From Chitinophaga flava (GTDB taxonomy: Bacteria > Bacteroidota > Bacteroidia > Chitinophagales > Chitinophagaceae): a stretch of DNA of 64,000 bases. Position 1 is the first letter of the stretch, and every line of letters starts with the position of its first letter. The translations under genes and the position numbers were made by a program. The notes below the pieces were generated by a model. That model did not search any database and was not told where the DNA came from. It worked only from the letters and a program-made list of their open reading frames with translations. The stretch is taken from positions 2,356,001 through 2,420,000 of the forward strand of contig NZ_QFFJ01000002.1 of assembly GCF_003308995.1 (NCBI RefSeq). Reading direction: 5' to 3'. Shown piece after piece: positions 1-8,761 of the stretch.

Positions 1-2
1 GT

Positions 3-2051
3 TTTGGCATTGGCGCGTCAGACAAGGTTTTTGGTATTTCTGATCTCAATTTTGATCTTTCTGTATATGACGTATTCGGCACTTTCGCCTGTGGCGCAAC
101 ATTAATTCTGCCATCAGAAGAGGAAAGACAACACCCTGAAGTATGGCTTCGTTATGTAAAGGAAGAAAGAGTAACTGTATGGAATTCTGTACCGCAGATC
201 GTAAACCTGTTAATAGATTTTCAGGAAGAAGCAGGCGGTAATGATATTTCCAGTTTGCGCTTATACATGATGAGCGGAGATTGGATCCCGTTGGAGCTTC
301 CGGACAGGATAAAAAAAATCAACAGCCATAGCCAGGTAATCAGCCTGGGCGGAGCTACAGAAGGGTCTATATGGTCTATTTATTATCCTATCGATAAAAT
401 TAATCCTGCATGGAAAAGTATCCCTTATGGGTACCCGCTTGGTAATCAGGAAATGTATGTGCTGGACAAAAATCTGCAACCCGCGCCATTAAATATACCG
501 GGAGATATATACATAGGAGGAACAGGCGTTGCCAAAGGTTATTACAAGGATGAGGTGAAAACTGCTGCCAGCTTTATTTATCATCCTGTAATGAAAAAAA
601 TCCTTTACAGAACGGGTGATTTGGGATGTCAGCACCCTGACGGCTATATGATATTTTTAGGTCGGCAGGATGGACAGGTTAAGATCAACGGTTTCCGGGT
701 GGAGTTAGGGGAAATAGAAACCATATTACAGCAATCACCACTGGTACATCAATGTGTGGTAATAACGATAGAAGATGACCGGAGAAATAAGCGTTTAGTC
801 GCTTACGTGGTACCGGCAGCAACATTTGATAAAGAAGCAATATTATATCACCTGAGGCAACATTTGCCGGAGTATATGGTACCCTCATTATTGATGGAGA
901 TCACAAAAGTACCGTTAAGCGCAAATGGTAAAGTAGATAAAAATGCCTTGCCCGTGGCCGATGTAGCAGCATTTGCCAACCTTGATTACATCGCTCCCGG
1001 AAATGAAACAGAAGCCCGGCTGGCGGCTATATGGGAGGCATTGCTTAAAATAGAAAGGCCAGGCATACACGACGACTTCTTTGAACTGGGAGGCAACTCT
1101 TTAGTTGTGATCCAGCTTGTCCATAAAATAAATACCACTTTTAAAAACGCAAATATTCAGCTGATTGATGTGATGAGAAACAACACTATCGCAAAACAGT
1201 GTGCTGTCATCTCCTGCAAACAACAAGCCGGACAATCTTTGGCCGGAGCCGGTACACATATCATTACACTCCGTGACGGTGATCATCAGGAGGTGACATT
1301 TATAGTACCAGGTGGACTTGGCGCCACCGAAGCATACCTGGACATGGCTAAAAATGTACCTGGAACAGGTGCTGTGTATGGGTTACAGATGAAAGGCGTA
1401 TCCGGTAATGATACACCCAGCCATTCAATCGGGGAAATGGCGGCACACAACCTTACACTGATGTCAACTATATCCACTACCGGTAAAGTAAACCTATGGG
1501 GACACAGTTATGCGGGCATTGTTATTTACGAAATGCTAAAGCAGGCAGCTGGTGCTATCGTAACAGGAGAGGTGGTTTTACTGGACTGCTATACTGATCC
1601 GCTTTCTTTCTCTGAGGATCCTGCCATAGTAAAACTGGGCTTCTATTTTAAAGGATTGATCAGATTCAGCGGGTTATCGGTCAGTGAAAAAGAGGTAGAA
1701 CAACTGGTGGCGGAAATCAATCATAGATCAGTAGAAGAAGGTCTTCAGTTTATATATGATACAGTGAATGTCCTGCCAAAAGAAATGATCGGTAGAATGT
1801 GGGAAGTGTTTAATGCATCCGCATCTGCAAAATATAGTATGAACGGAAAACTGAATAATCGTATTACTGTTATCCAGGCCGACAACTCACAGCTTACAGG
1901 AGGTGATTGGGGAAATGGTGAAGATTTGGGTTGGAATAAATTTTTTGAAGAGGTAACTGTTATTCACACTGCCGGAAATCATTTCTCATTGGTAAATGAA
2001 CCGCATTGTTCAATGTGGGCATCAACATTAAAAACTAAAAAAAGAAATTAA
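3..2051 (+). CDS. NRPS terminal module, 5' partial: adenylation (Cys-like)-carrier-thioesterase
   Basis: The frame is open from base 3, so the gene begins upstream and the first Met at 255 is internal. Adenylation core A4 (FDLSVYD) lies at 51-71, and the GGATEGSIW region and SANGK (A10 lysine) follow. Reading the substrate-pocket positions by alignment to PheA gives D, L, Y, N, M, S, L, I, W, K, which differs by one conservative change from the known cysteine code. The carrier domain has GGNSL near 1089-1103 for the phosphopantetheine arm. The thioesterase has GHSYAG near 1500 and a histidine in GNHFSL near 1978. It should load cysteine and release the finished chain by hydrolysis or cyclisation. 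No methyltransferase or oxidase insert is seen in the part present. Position before the AT-ER gene (4-base gap) places it in the polyketide operon. Confidence 0.9.
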   Translation, partial: FGIGASDKVFGISDLNFDLSVYDVFGTFACGATLILPSEEERQHPEVWLRYVKEERVTVWNSVPQIVNLLIDFQEEAGGNDISSLRLYMMSGDWIPLELPDRIKKINSHSQVISLGGATEGSIWSIYYPIDKINPAWKSIPYGYPLGNQEMYVLDKNLQPAPLNIPGDIYIGGTGVAKGYYKDEVKTAASFIYHPVMKKILYRTGDLGCQHPDGYMIFLGRQDGQVKINGFRVELGEIETILQQSPLVHQCVVITIEDDRRNKRLVAYVVPAATFDKEAILYHLRQHLPEYMVPSLLMEITKVPLSANGKVDKNALPVADVAAFANLDYIAPGNETEARLAAIWEALLKIERPGIHDDFFELGGNSLVVIQLVHKINTTFKNANIQLIDVMRNNTIAKQCAVISCKQQAGQSLAGAGTHIITLRDGDHQEVTFIVPGGLGATEAYLDMAKNVPGTGAVYGLQMKGVSGNDTPSHSIGEMAAHNLTLMSTISTTGKVNLWGHSYAGIVIYEMLKQAAGAIVTGEVVLLDCYTDPLSFSEDPAIVKLGFYFKGLIRFSGLSVSEKEVEQLVAEINHRSVEEGLQFIYDTVNVLPKEMIGRMWEVFNASASAKYSMNGKLNNRITVIQADNSQLTGGDWGNGEDLGWNKFFEEVTVIHTAGNHFSLVNEPHCSMWASTLKTKKRN

Positions 2052-2055
2052 GCTG

Positions 2056-4332
2056 ATGAAAACAATCATGTTTCCCGGCCAGGGGTCCCAGTATAAGGGA
2101 ATGGGTAAAGAGTTGTTTAAAATCTTCACTAAAGAGGTGCAGCAGGCCTCCAACATACTGGGCTATGATCTTGAAGAACTTTGCGTAAAAGATCCTGAGA
2201 GGAAATTAAGCAAAACAGCATTCACACAGCCTGCCTTATATGTTGTGAACGCGCTGGAGTATTACCAGAAGCATCAGGACAGTCAGCCTGCTTATCTGAT
2301 TGGTCACAGTCTGGGTGAGTATAACGCCTTGTTGGCAGCCGGTGCTTTTGATTTTGAAACAGGTTTGCGCCTGGTACAAAAGCGGGGTGCATTAATGGCG
2401 GCGGCATCGGGAGGTAGTATGGCGGCCGTATTGGGCCTGCAGCTGGATGAACTCAGACAAAAACTGACGGATGGCGGCTATACAACGATTGATGTGGCCA
2501 ATTACAATACACCTACCCAAACGGTCATTGCAGGCCCACAGGAAATAATCAATAAAGTAGTGAAGGATTTTGACGGTCAGGGTATTAAAATTGTTCCGTT
2601 GAATGTGAGTGCTCCCTTCCATTCCAGATATATGAAGCCGGCTGCAGAAGAGTTTGCCGTTTTCCTCCGGGATTTTAATTTTTCTCCTCTGCAAATTCCG
2701 GTAATCGCCAATGCTACCGCAAAGCCTTATGAAAATAATAACATAGCAGATTTACTAAGTACACAGATAGTAAGCTCGGTACAATGGACAGATACCATCC
2801 GTTACCTGATGGGAAATGATATTACAACATACGAGGAAATCGGCGGCGTAATACTTACCAAGATGGTAAAGGAAATCAGAGAAAAATGTACAGCCCTGGC
2901 GATAGAAAGAAATGTGCAGGTTGCTACTGTAAATACTCCAGCAGTAGTCACACAAACAGATATGCCGGTACGTGAAGAATGTTTGTCTACCCGCCTCGGC
3001 AGCCGGGCATTCCGCGAAGATTACGGTATTAAATACGCTTACCTCGCAGGGGCCATGTACAGAGGAATAGGTTCTAAGGAACTGGTGATTCGAATGGCCA
3101 GGTCAAACATGCTTGGTTTCATCGGTACAGGAGGTATGTCGCTGGCAGAAATAGAAAAAAATATTCAAGGTGTTCAGCGGGAACTGACAAACGGAGAAGC
3201 CTATGGCATGAACCTGCTTCATAACATTATTGATCCCGCATTTGAAATGCAAACAGTAGCGCTTTTTCTGAAATATGGTATTAAAAAAGTAGAAGCAGCC
3301 GCCTATATGCAAATGACGCCGTCGCTGGTTTATTACCGCCTGAGTGGTTTAAGAAAACATCATGATGGTACTGTCATCTGTGATCATAAAATATTAGCGA
3401 AAGTATCCAGGCCGGAAGTAGCGGAAGTTTTCATGCGCCCTGCCCCGGAAAAAATAGTCAATAAACTGTTGGAGGAGCGCCTTATCACAGAAGAGCAGGC
3501 AGCGCTTTCCAGGATGGTGCCCATGAGTTACGATATATGTGTGGAGGCCGATTCAGGTGGTCATACAGATGGTGGCGTAGCCCTGGTATTATTACCTTCT
3601 GTTCAGCGGTTGAGAACAGATATTCAAAAAGAGTATCGCTATAATACGCCCATCAGGGTAGGTCTTGCAGGAGGTATAGGAACTCCGCAGGCGGTGGCCT
3701 GTGCTTATATAATGGGCGCTGATTTTGTACTGACAGGTTCTATCAATCAATGCACCGTAGAGGCAGGAACAAGTGACGCAGTAAAAGATCTGTTGCAGGA
3801 TATTAACGTGCAGGATACTGACTATGCGCCCGCCGGCGATATGTTTGAAATAGGCGGAAAAGTACAGGTGCTGAAAAAAGGGGTACTGTTTCCTGCGCGT
3901 GCCAACAAACTGTTTGCGCTCTATACGCAGTATAATTCACTGGAAGAGATACCGGAAAAAACCATGTTGCAGCTGGAGAAAAATTATTTTAAGAAACCGC
4001 TGGGCACCATATGGGAAGAAACCAAAACATATCTGAGAGATAAGGGCGATCAACGTATAATCGAAGAGGCAGAGAAACATCCTAAAAGTAAAATGGCGTT
4101 GGTATTCCGCTGGTATTTTGATTACAGTAATAAACTGGCTTTTGAAGGAAATACAGATGAGAAGGTAAACTTTCAGGTGCATACCGGTCCGGCGCTGGGC
4201 GCTTTTAATCAATGGGTGAAAGGCACCGAACTGGAAAACTGGAGAAATCGGCACGCAGATAAAATAGGTATTAAAATGATGGAAGAAGCGGCTGGGTTAT
4301 TGAAAGAAACCCTCGTAATGCTAAATAATTAA
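2056..4332 (+). CDS. trans-acting acyltransferase-enoylreductase fusion (PksE-like)
   Basis: A 758-residue two-domain protein of trans-AT polyketide synthases. Residues 1-300 are an FabD-like acyltransferase: FPGQGSQ at the start, nucleophile S85 in GHSLGEY, R110 in the position that holds the malonyl carboxylate in FabD, and H189 in APFHS. Residues about 320-758 are a PfaD/FabK-type flavin enoyl reductase (GTGGM and GLAGGIGTP segments for FMN binding). The retained Arg says this AT is the malonyl loader for all carrier domains in trans, and the ER reduces selected intermediates in trans. It follows the NRPS stop by four bases and precedes the beta-branching cassette, as in bacillaene-type clusters. 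Confidence 0.93.
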   Translation: MKTIMFPGQGSQYKGMGKELFKIFTKEVQQASNILGYDLEELCVKDPERKLSKTAFTQPALYVVNALEYYQKHQDSQPAYLIGHSLGEYNALLAAGAFDFETGLRLVQKRGALMAAASGGSMAAVLGLQLDELRQKLTDGGYTTIDVANYNTPTQTVIAGPQEIINKVVKDFDGQGIKIVPLNVSAPFHSRYMKPAAEEFAVFLRDFNFSPLQIPVIANATAKPYENNNIADLLSTQIVSSVQWTDTIRYLMGNDITTYEEIGGVILTKMVKEIREKCTALAIERNVQVATVNTPAVVTQTDMPVREECLSTRLGSRAFREDYGIKYAYLAGAMYRGIGSKELVIRMARSNMLGFIGTGGMSLAEIEKNIQGVQRELTNGEAYGMNLLHNIIDPAFEMQTVALFLKYGIKKVEAAAYMQMTPSLVYYRLSGLRKHHDGTVICDHKILAKVSRPEVAEVFMRPAPEKIVNKLLEERLITEEQAALSRMVPMSYDICVEADSGGHTDGGVALVLLPSVQRLRTDIQKEYRYNTPIRVGLAGGIGTPQAVACAYIMGADFVLTGSINQCTVEAGTSDAVKDLLQDINVQDTDYAPAGDMFEIGGKVQVLKKGVLFPARANKLFALYTQYNSLEEIPEKTMLQLEKNYFKKPLGTIWEETKTYLRDKGDQRIIEEAEKHPKSKMALVFRWYFDYSNKLAFEGNTDEKVNFQVHTGPALGAFNQWVKGTELENWRNRHADKIGIKMMEEAAGLLKETLVMLNN

Positions 4333-4355
4333 AAAACAATAAAAAAACAGTACAC

Positions 4356-4592
4356 ATGAAAAACGAAGTTATTGCACTCATTAAGGAAAACCTGCTGGAA
4401 ATCATCCCTGAATTATCTGGATCACAGATTCCACTGGATGAAACATTTGTTAATCTGGGTGCAAATTCTATTGACCGCGGAGAGTTGATTACATTAACGC
4501 TTGAACGCCTGGATTTGGAGATATCGAGGATTGAGTTTGTAGGTGCGCAAACAATAAATGAGCTGGCAGATTTGATCATCGAAAAGAAGTAA
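4356..4592 (+). CDS. donor acyl carrier protein of the beta-branching cassette
   Basis: A 78-residue free-standing ACP. S38 in LGANSIDR is the phosphopantetheine site; the GANSIDR form is typical of donor ACPs (AcpK type) in HMG-synthase cassettes, rather than the GxDSL of fatty-acid ACP. It should carry malonyl, be decarboxylated by the KS at 4695 to acetyl-ACP, and give the acetyl unit to the HMG synthase at 5987. It sits 23 bases after the AT-ER gene in the same operon. Confidence 0.92.
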   Translation: MKNEVIALIKENLLEIIPELSGSQIPLDETFVNLGANSIDRGELITLTLERLDLEISRIEFVGAQTINELADLIIEKK

Positions 4593-4596
4593 CGAA

Positions 4597-4698
4597 ATGG
4601 ACACTGCAGAAATTTTCACACAGATAACCAACAATCTCAGGCAAATGCTTCCCGGATTGGATCTGTTTTATCAAAAGTTAGAAGGAAAAAAAGGATGA
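4597..4698 (+). CDS. 33-residue small ORF overlapping the KS start
   Basis: This short ORF starts with ATG four bases after the ACP stop and ends in an ATGA overlap with the KS gene at 4695. The product begins MDTAEIFTQI and has a predicted amphipathic stretch (NNLRQMLPGLDLF) that resembles the first helix of a carrier protein, but it contains no GxS site. It may be a translational coupler between ACP and KS, or the leftover N-terminus of a second donor ACP. I do not recognise a family; only the tight packing supports translation. Confidence 0.4.
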   Translation: MDTAEIFTQITNNLRQMLPGLDLFYQKLEGKKG

Positions 4699-5957
4699 GT
4701 GTATCAAAACATGAAATTATGGCTAGCGGGTTGGGGGTTATTACACCAACCGGAATAGGACTGCCTCAGTTTACAGCTGCACTGAAAGAAGGGAGAACTA
4801 ATTTTTCCGACATCACTTTTGAGTACAGTGATCAGGTGCTCAGATTTCCCGTTGGAAAGGCCAGTGACTTTGATTTTCAGACATTGGTGGCAGCAATAAA
4901 TCTGGACAGCAGGGTTATTGATAAAGCTAAGCGGATGAGAAATATTTCTGCAAGCACTGTTTATGGTTTGTATTGTGCGCTGTCGGCATGGGCAGATGCA
5001 GGGTTGAATGATACTGATATTGATCCTGCAAGAGTTGCCATTGTATCTGGCGGGAGTAATACACAGCAGGCGGCCTTGCAGATGACACAGGATAAATGCC
5101 GGGGAAAGATGCAATTTATGAATCCCAATTACGGGGTGAATTTTTTTGATACCGATATGGTGGGTGTTATATCCGAAATATTGGGTATCACAGGAGAAGG
5201 ACATTCTATTGGCGCTGCTTCTGCCAGCGGTAATATGGCCATTATCCAGGGGCATCGACTCATCAGCAGCGGCGAATATGATGTGGTACTGGTGGTAGCA
5301 CCGTTAATGGACCTGTCTGTATATGAATATCAAGGGTTTACTGCTTTGGGGGCTATGGCGGCTATCCCTGCAGAAACAGCCCCCGGTGCAGTCTGCCGGC
5401 CATTTGATAATACACATGGAGGGTTTGTATACGGACAATCTGCCGGCTGTTTGGTGCTGGAATCAGCAACCTACGCTGCCAGGCGACGGAAGCAGGCCTA
5501 TGGAACCATTGCCGGATATGGAATAGGTATAGATGCCAACAGAGGTCCTAATCCTTCTGCCGAAGGCGAAAAGAATGCGATGCTGGCAGCCATAAAAGCG
5601 GCGGGTATTACCTCCGGAGAAATAAACTATGTAAATACTCATGGTACTGCTTCTCCTACAGGCGATAAAACAGAAGTAGCTGCCATGCTTGCTGCAGGCC
5701 TGGCTGGTGTCAGGGCTAACAGCACTAAATCACTTATTGGACACGGATTAACAGCAGCCGGTTTGGTGGAATGTATCACCAGTCTTATCCAAATGAAAGA
5801 AAATTTCCTGCATCGGAGCAATAACCTGGTAAACCCCATCTCCGATGAAATTGATTGGATAAAAGATACCGTATCAGCAACAGATGTGAACTACACACTG
5901 AGCAATAGCTTCGGTTTTGGAGGGATAAATACATCTATTGTTATCAGGAAAAATTAA
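4695..5957 (+). CDS. decarboxylating ketosynthase, Ser for active-site Cys (PksF-like)
   Basis: A 420-residue KAS I/II-type ketosynthase. At the nucleophile elbow it reads AASASG (S176) where condensing enzymes have Cys. The two histidines are kept: H316 in NTHGTASPTGD and H350 in STKSLIGH. This Cys-to-Ser, two-His pattern is known in decarboxylase KS enzymes of HMG-synthase cassettes, which turn malonyl-ACP into acetyl-ACP without condensation. Start chosen at the ATG that overlaps the stop of the small ORF (ATGA). The gene is followed 29 bases later by HMGS. Confidence 0.93.
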   Translation: MSVSKHEIMASGLGVITPTGIGLPQFTAALKEGRTNFSDITFEYSDQVLRFPVGKASDFDFQTLVAAINLDSRVIDKAKRMRNISASTVYGLYCALSAWADAGLNDTDIDPARVAIVSGGSNTQQAALQMTQDKCRGKMQFMNPNYGVNFFDTDMVGVISEILGITGEGHSIGAASASGNMAIIQGHRLISSGEYDVVLVVAPLMDLSVYEYQGFTALGAMAAIPAETAPGAVCRPFDNTHGGFVYGQSAGCLVLESATYAARRRKQAYGTIAGYGIGIDANRGPNPSAEGEKNAMLAAIKAAGITSGEINYVNTHGTASPTGDKTEVAAMLAAGLAGVRANSTKSLIGHGLTAAGLVECITSLIQMKENFLHRSNNLVNPISDEIDWIKDTVSATDVNYTLSNSFGFGGINTSIVIRKN

Positions 5958-5986
5958 TTCTCAGTACATCCTTAAATTAAGAAATT

Positions 5987-7231
5987 ATGAAAGCAGGAAT
6001 AGAAGCCATGAATATTTATTGCGGATCAGCAGCATTAAACGTTGCCGACCTGGCCAGAGCGCGAAACCTGAACAACGACCGGTTCGAGAATCTGTTGATG
6101 AAAGAAAAAACAGTACCCATGCCTTATGAAGATCCCATCTCCAATGGTGTAAATGCCGCCAAACCCATCATCGACAGCCTGACGGAAGAAGAAAAAAGCC
6201 GCATTGATATGGTCATTACCTGTACAGAATCAGGAATAGATTTCGGTAAGTCGATGAGTACTTATATTCATCACTACCTGGGACTGGGAAGAAATTGCAG
6301 ACTGATAGAACTCAAGGGGGCCTGCTATTCCGGGACTGCCGGTTTTCAAATGGCGGTTAACTATATTTTATCACAAACAGCTGTAGGCAGAAAAGCACTG
6401 GTGATTTGTACTGATATATCAAGAACGAGTGTGGTAGATGCTTCGCTTGAAGGAACCTTTGCGGAGCCCAGCACGGGATCCGGAGCCGTAGCCATACTGG
6501 TAAGCGACTATCCCGTAGTGTTCCAGGTAGATCAGGGTGCTAACGGTTACTATGGCTACGAAGTGATGGATACCTGCCGGCCGGTACCGGATCAGGAAGC
6601 CGGTGATGCGGATGTTTCTTTGTTATCCTACCTCGACTGCTGCGAGAATGCTTTCAGGGAATATCAGAAAAGGGTAGAGGGAACAGACTATGAATCCACA
6701 TTTGGATATCTGGCCTTTCATACACCTTTTGGAGGAATGGTAAAAGGAGCGCATCGTACCAATATGCGTAAGCTGAAACGTGCTACACCTGCTCAGATAG
6801 AAGCCGATTTTCAGAAAAGGGTAGTACCGTCTTTAACATACTGTCAGCGTGTAGGTAACATTATGGGCGCTACTGCACATCTGGCACTGGCCAGCACAAT
6901 CGACAACGGTAATTTTGATACACCTCAACGGATAGGCGTATTCTCCTACGGATCTGGTTGTTGCTCTGAATTTTATAGTGGTGTTGTCACCGCCAGCTCA
7001 CAGGAAAAACTAAAACAGTTCAGCCTCTCCAAACACCTGGACGACCGTTACATGTTATCCATTGAAGAATATGAAAATACATTTGCAGCCAACGAACAGT
7101 TAAAGTTCGGTACCAGAAATTATAAGGTGGATGCCAATCAGTTTCCAATGGCGTTTAAACATGTAAAAGGAAAGAACAGACTTGTTTTCTCAGAAATAAA
7201 AAATTACCACAGAATATATCAATGGGTATAA
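5987..7231 (+). CDS. HMG-CoA synthase-like beta-branching enzyme (PksG-like)
   Basis: A 414-residue HMG-CoA synthase family protein. C113 in KGACYSGTAG is the acyl-accepting cysteine, E81 in CTESGID matches the general base region, and AFHTPFGG carries the conserved histidine. It adds an acetyl unit from the donor ACP to the beta-keto group of a growing polyketide chain, the first step of methyl branch formation. Its stop overlaps the start of the next gene by ten bases if the first ATG of that gene is used, which implies coupled translation. Confidence 0.94.
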   Translation: MKAGIEAMNIYCGSAALNVADLARARNLNNDRFENLLMKEKTVPMPYEDPISNGVNAAKPIIDSLTEEEKSRIDMVITCTESGIDFGKSMSTYIHHYLGLGRNCRLIELKGACYSGTAGFQMAVNYILSQTAVGRKALVICTDISRTSVVDASLEGTFAEPSTGSGAVAILVSDYPVVFQVDQGANGYYGYEVMDTCRPVPDQEAGDADVSLLSYLDCCENAFREYQKRVEGTDYESTFGYLAFHTPFGGMVKGAHRTNMRKLKRATPAQIEADFQKRVVPSLTYCQRVGNIMGATAHLALASTIDNGNFDTPQRIGVFSYGSGCCSEFYSGVVTASSQEKLKQFSLSKHLDDRYMLSIEEYENTFAANEQLKFGTRNYKVDANQFPMAFKHVKGKNRLVFSEIKNYHRIYQWV

Positions 7232-8016
7232 CCATGTATACAGCAGAAAGTAATTATAAGACCATCAGGGTGCGTGAACAAAGAGGCGTATGTTATCTGC
7301 AGCTTTACCGGCCTGAGTCTGGCAACAGCATTAATGGGACACTCATTGAAGAAATAATGACCGTGCTGCATCAGCTTGAAAAAGATGCCGCTATTAAAGT
7401 AGTGGTGCTGGAAGGGCTGCCTGATAACTTTTGCACAGGTATGGATTTTACGGCAATGAGCAGTAGCATGTCTGATGTAATCGCAGCGGATGATCCCAAT
7501 GGATTCTATGAAATGCTGAAATGTTTTTCTCTCTGCCCTCAGGCAATAGTCGCTAAAGTAGAAGGAAAGGTAAACGCTGGCGGAATCGGACTGATAGCCG
7601 CCAGCGATATTGTGATAGCAGATGAAAAAGCCATATTCAGCCTCTCTGAAGCTTTGTTCGGGCTGTTGCCCGCCTGTGTCATGCCATTTCTGATACGCAG
7701 AATCGGATATCAGAAAGCACAATGGATGACGCTGACCACACAAAGCCTTACTGCCGAACGGGCATATCAGATAGGTCTTGTAGATGAACTGACTACCAAT
7801 GTAAACGATGCGCTGCGCAGAAATTTACTCCGGTTGCAACGACTGGACACAGATACCATCAAAAGCCTGAAAGATTATATGTCCCGTTTGTGGATTATTA
7901 ACCAGTCCACTCAGCAACTGGCTGTAGATAAAATAAGCGCTTTGGTAAGTACAGAGAAGGTACAAACCAATATCAAAAATTTTGTGCAAAACGGAAAATT
8001 CCCATGGGACAAGTAG
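7222..8016 (+). CDS. enoyl-CoA hydratase family, ECH1 dehydratase (PksH-like)
   Basis: A 264-residue crotonase-fold protein. The oxyanion-hole segments are FCTGMDF and KVNAGGIGL, and the helix LSEALFGLLP is typical of ECH1. By gene order (HMGS, ECH1, ECH2) it dehydrates the HMG-type intermediate on the carrier. ATG at 7222 overlaps the HMGS stop; ATG at 7234 is an alternative start that leaves a two-base gap. The C-terminus overlaps the next gene by 13 bases. Confidence 0.9.
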   Translation: MGITMYTAESNYKTIRVREQRGVCYLQLYRPESGNSINGTLIEEIMTVLHQLEKDAAIKVVVLEGLPDNFCTGMDFTAMSSSMSDVIAADDPNGFYEMLKCFSLCPQAIVAKVEGKVNAGGIGLIAASDIVIADEKAIFSLSEALFGLLPACVMPFLIRRIGYQKAQWMTLTTQSLTAERAYQIGLVDELTTNVNDALRRNLLRLQRLDTDTIKSLKDYMSRLWIINQSTQQLAVDKISALVSTEKVQTNIKNFVQNGKFPWDK

Positions 8017-8750
8017 TAAAACTAAGTGAGTTAACACCTGATATTATTCAGATTACTATGGAAGACAGATCTTCCCGTAACACTTTTTCCAAAGAATTAA
8101 TGAGTGGACTGATATCAGTTTTTGAAGAAATAAAACAGAATAACACTTATAAGGTGGCCATTCTTACAGGATACGAAAACTACTTCTGCTGCGGAGGAGC
8201 AAAGGAAGAATTGCTTCGGATCTTTAAAAAAGAAATAAAATTTAATGATCTTAATTTTTTTACCCTGCCACTGGATTGCGATATACCTGTTATTTCCGCT
8301 ATGCAGGGCCATGGTATAGGTGGTGGATTTGTACTGGGCCTTTATGCAGATTTTACTATCCTCGGGATTGAGAATATTTATACAACCAATTTTATGAAAT
8401 ATGGATTCACCCCTGGTATGGGCGGCACCCTGATGGTACCTTTAAGATTAGGTGATGCCGTAGGAACAGAAATGTTGTTCTCTGCCAGAAATTACAGAGG
8501 AGAGGAGCTAAAAGAACGTGGTGTTTCATTGAAAGTAGTCCCAAAATCCTTAGTGCTGAAAGAAGCGATGGACCTGGCCCGAAGCCTGGCTGAAAAGCCA
8601 AGGTTATCCCTTATTACACTTAAAAAACATTTAGCTGCCGGTATAAGGGCCAAACTTCCGGAGGTGATAGCGCAGGAATTGAAAATGCATGATACTACCT
8701 TCCATCAACCTGAAGTAATGGAACGGATAGAAGCGCTTTTTGGTCAGTAA
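8004..8750 (+). CDS. enoyl-CoA hydratase family, ECH2 decarboxylase (PksI-like)
   Basis: A 248-residue crotonase-fold protein. It has FCCGGAKEELL and QGHGIGGGFVLGLYAD, which fit the ECH2 branch; the YGFTPGMGGT segment is common in this subfamily. ECH2 decarboxylates the glutaconyl intermediate to leave a beta-methyl olefin on the polyketide. With ACP, KS, HMGS and ECH1 the five-enzyme cassette is complete, so the product of this cluster should carry at least one beta-branch. Confidence 0.92.
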   Translation: MGQVVKLSELTPDIIQITMEDRSSRNTFSKELMSGLISVFEEIKQNNTYKVAILTGYENYFCCGGAKEELLRIFKKEIKFNDLNFFTLPLDCDIPVISAMQGHGIGGGFVLGLYADFTILGIENIYTTNFMKYGFTPGMGGTLMVPLRLGDAVGTEMLFSARNYRGEELKERGVSLKVVPKSLVLKEAMDLARSLAEKPRLSLITLKKHLAAGIRAKLPEVIAQELKMHDTTFHQPEVMERIEALFGQ

Positions 8751-8761
8751 AGAAACTGAAT

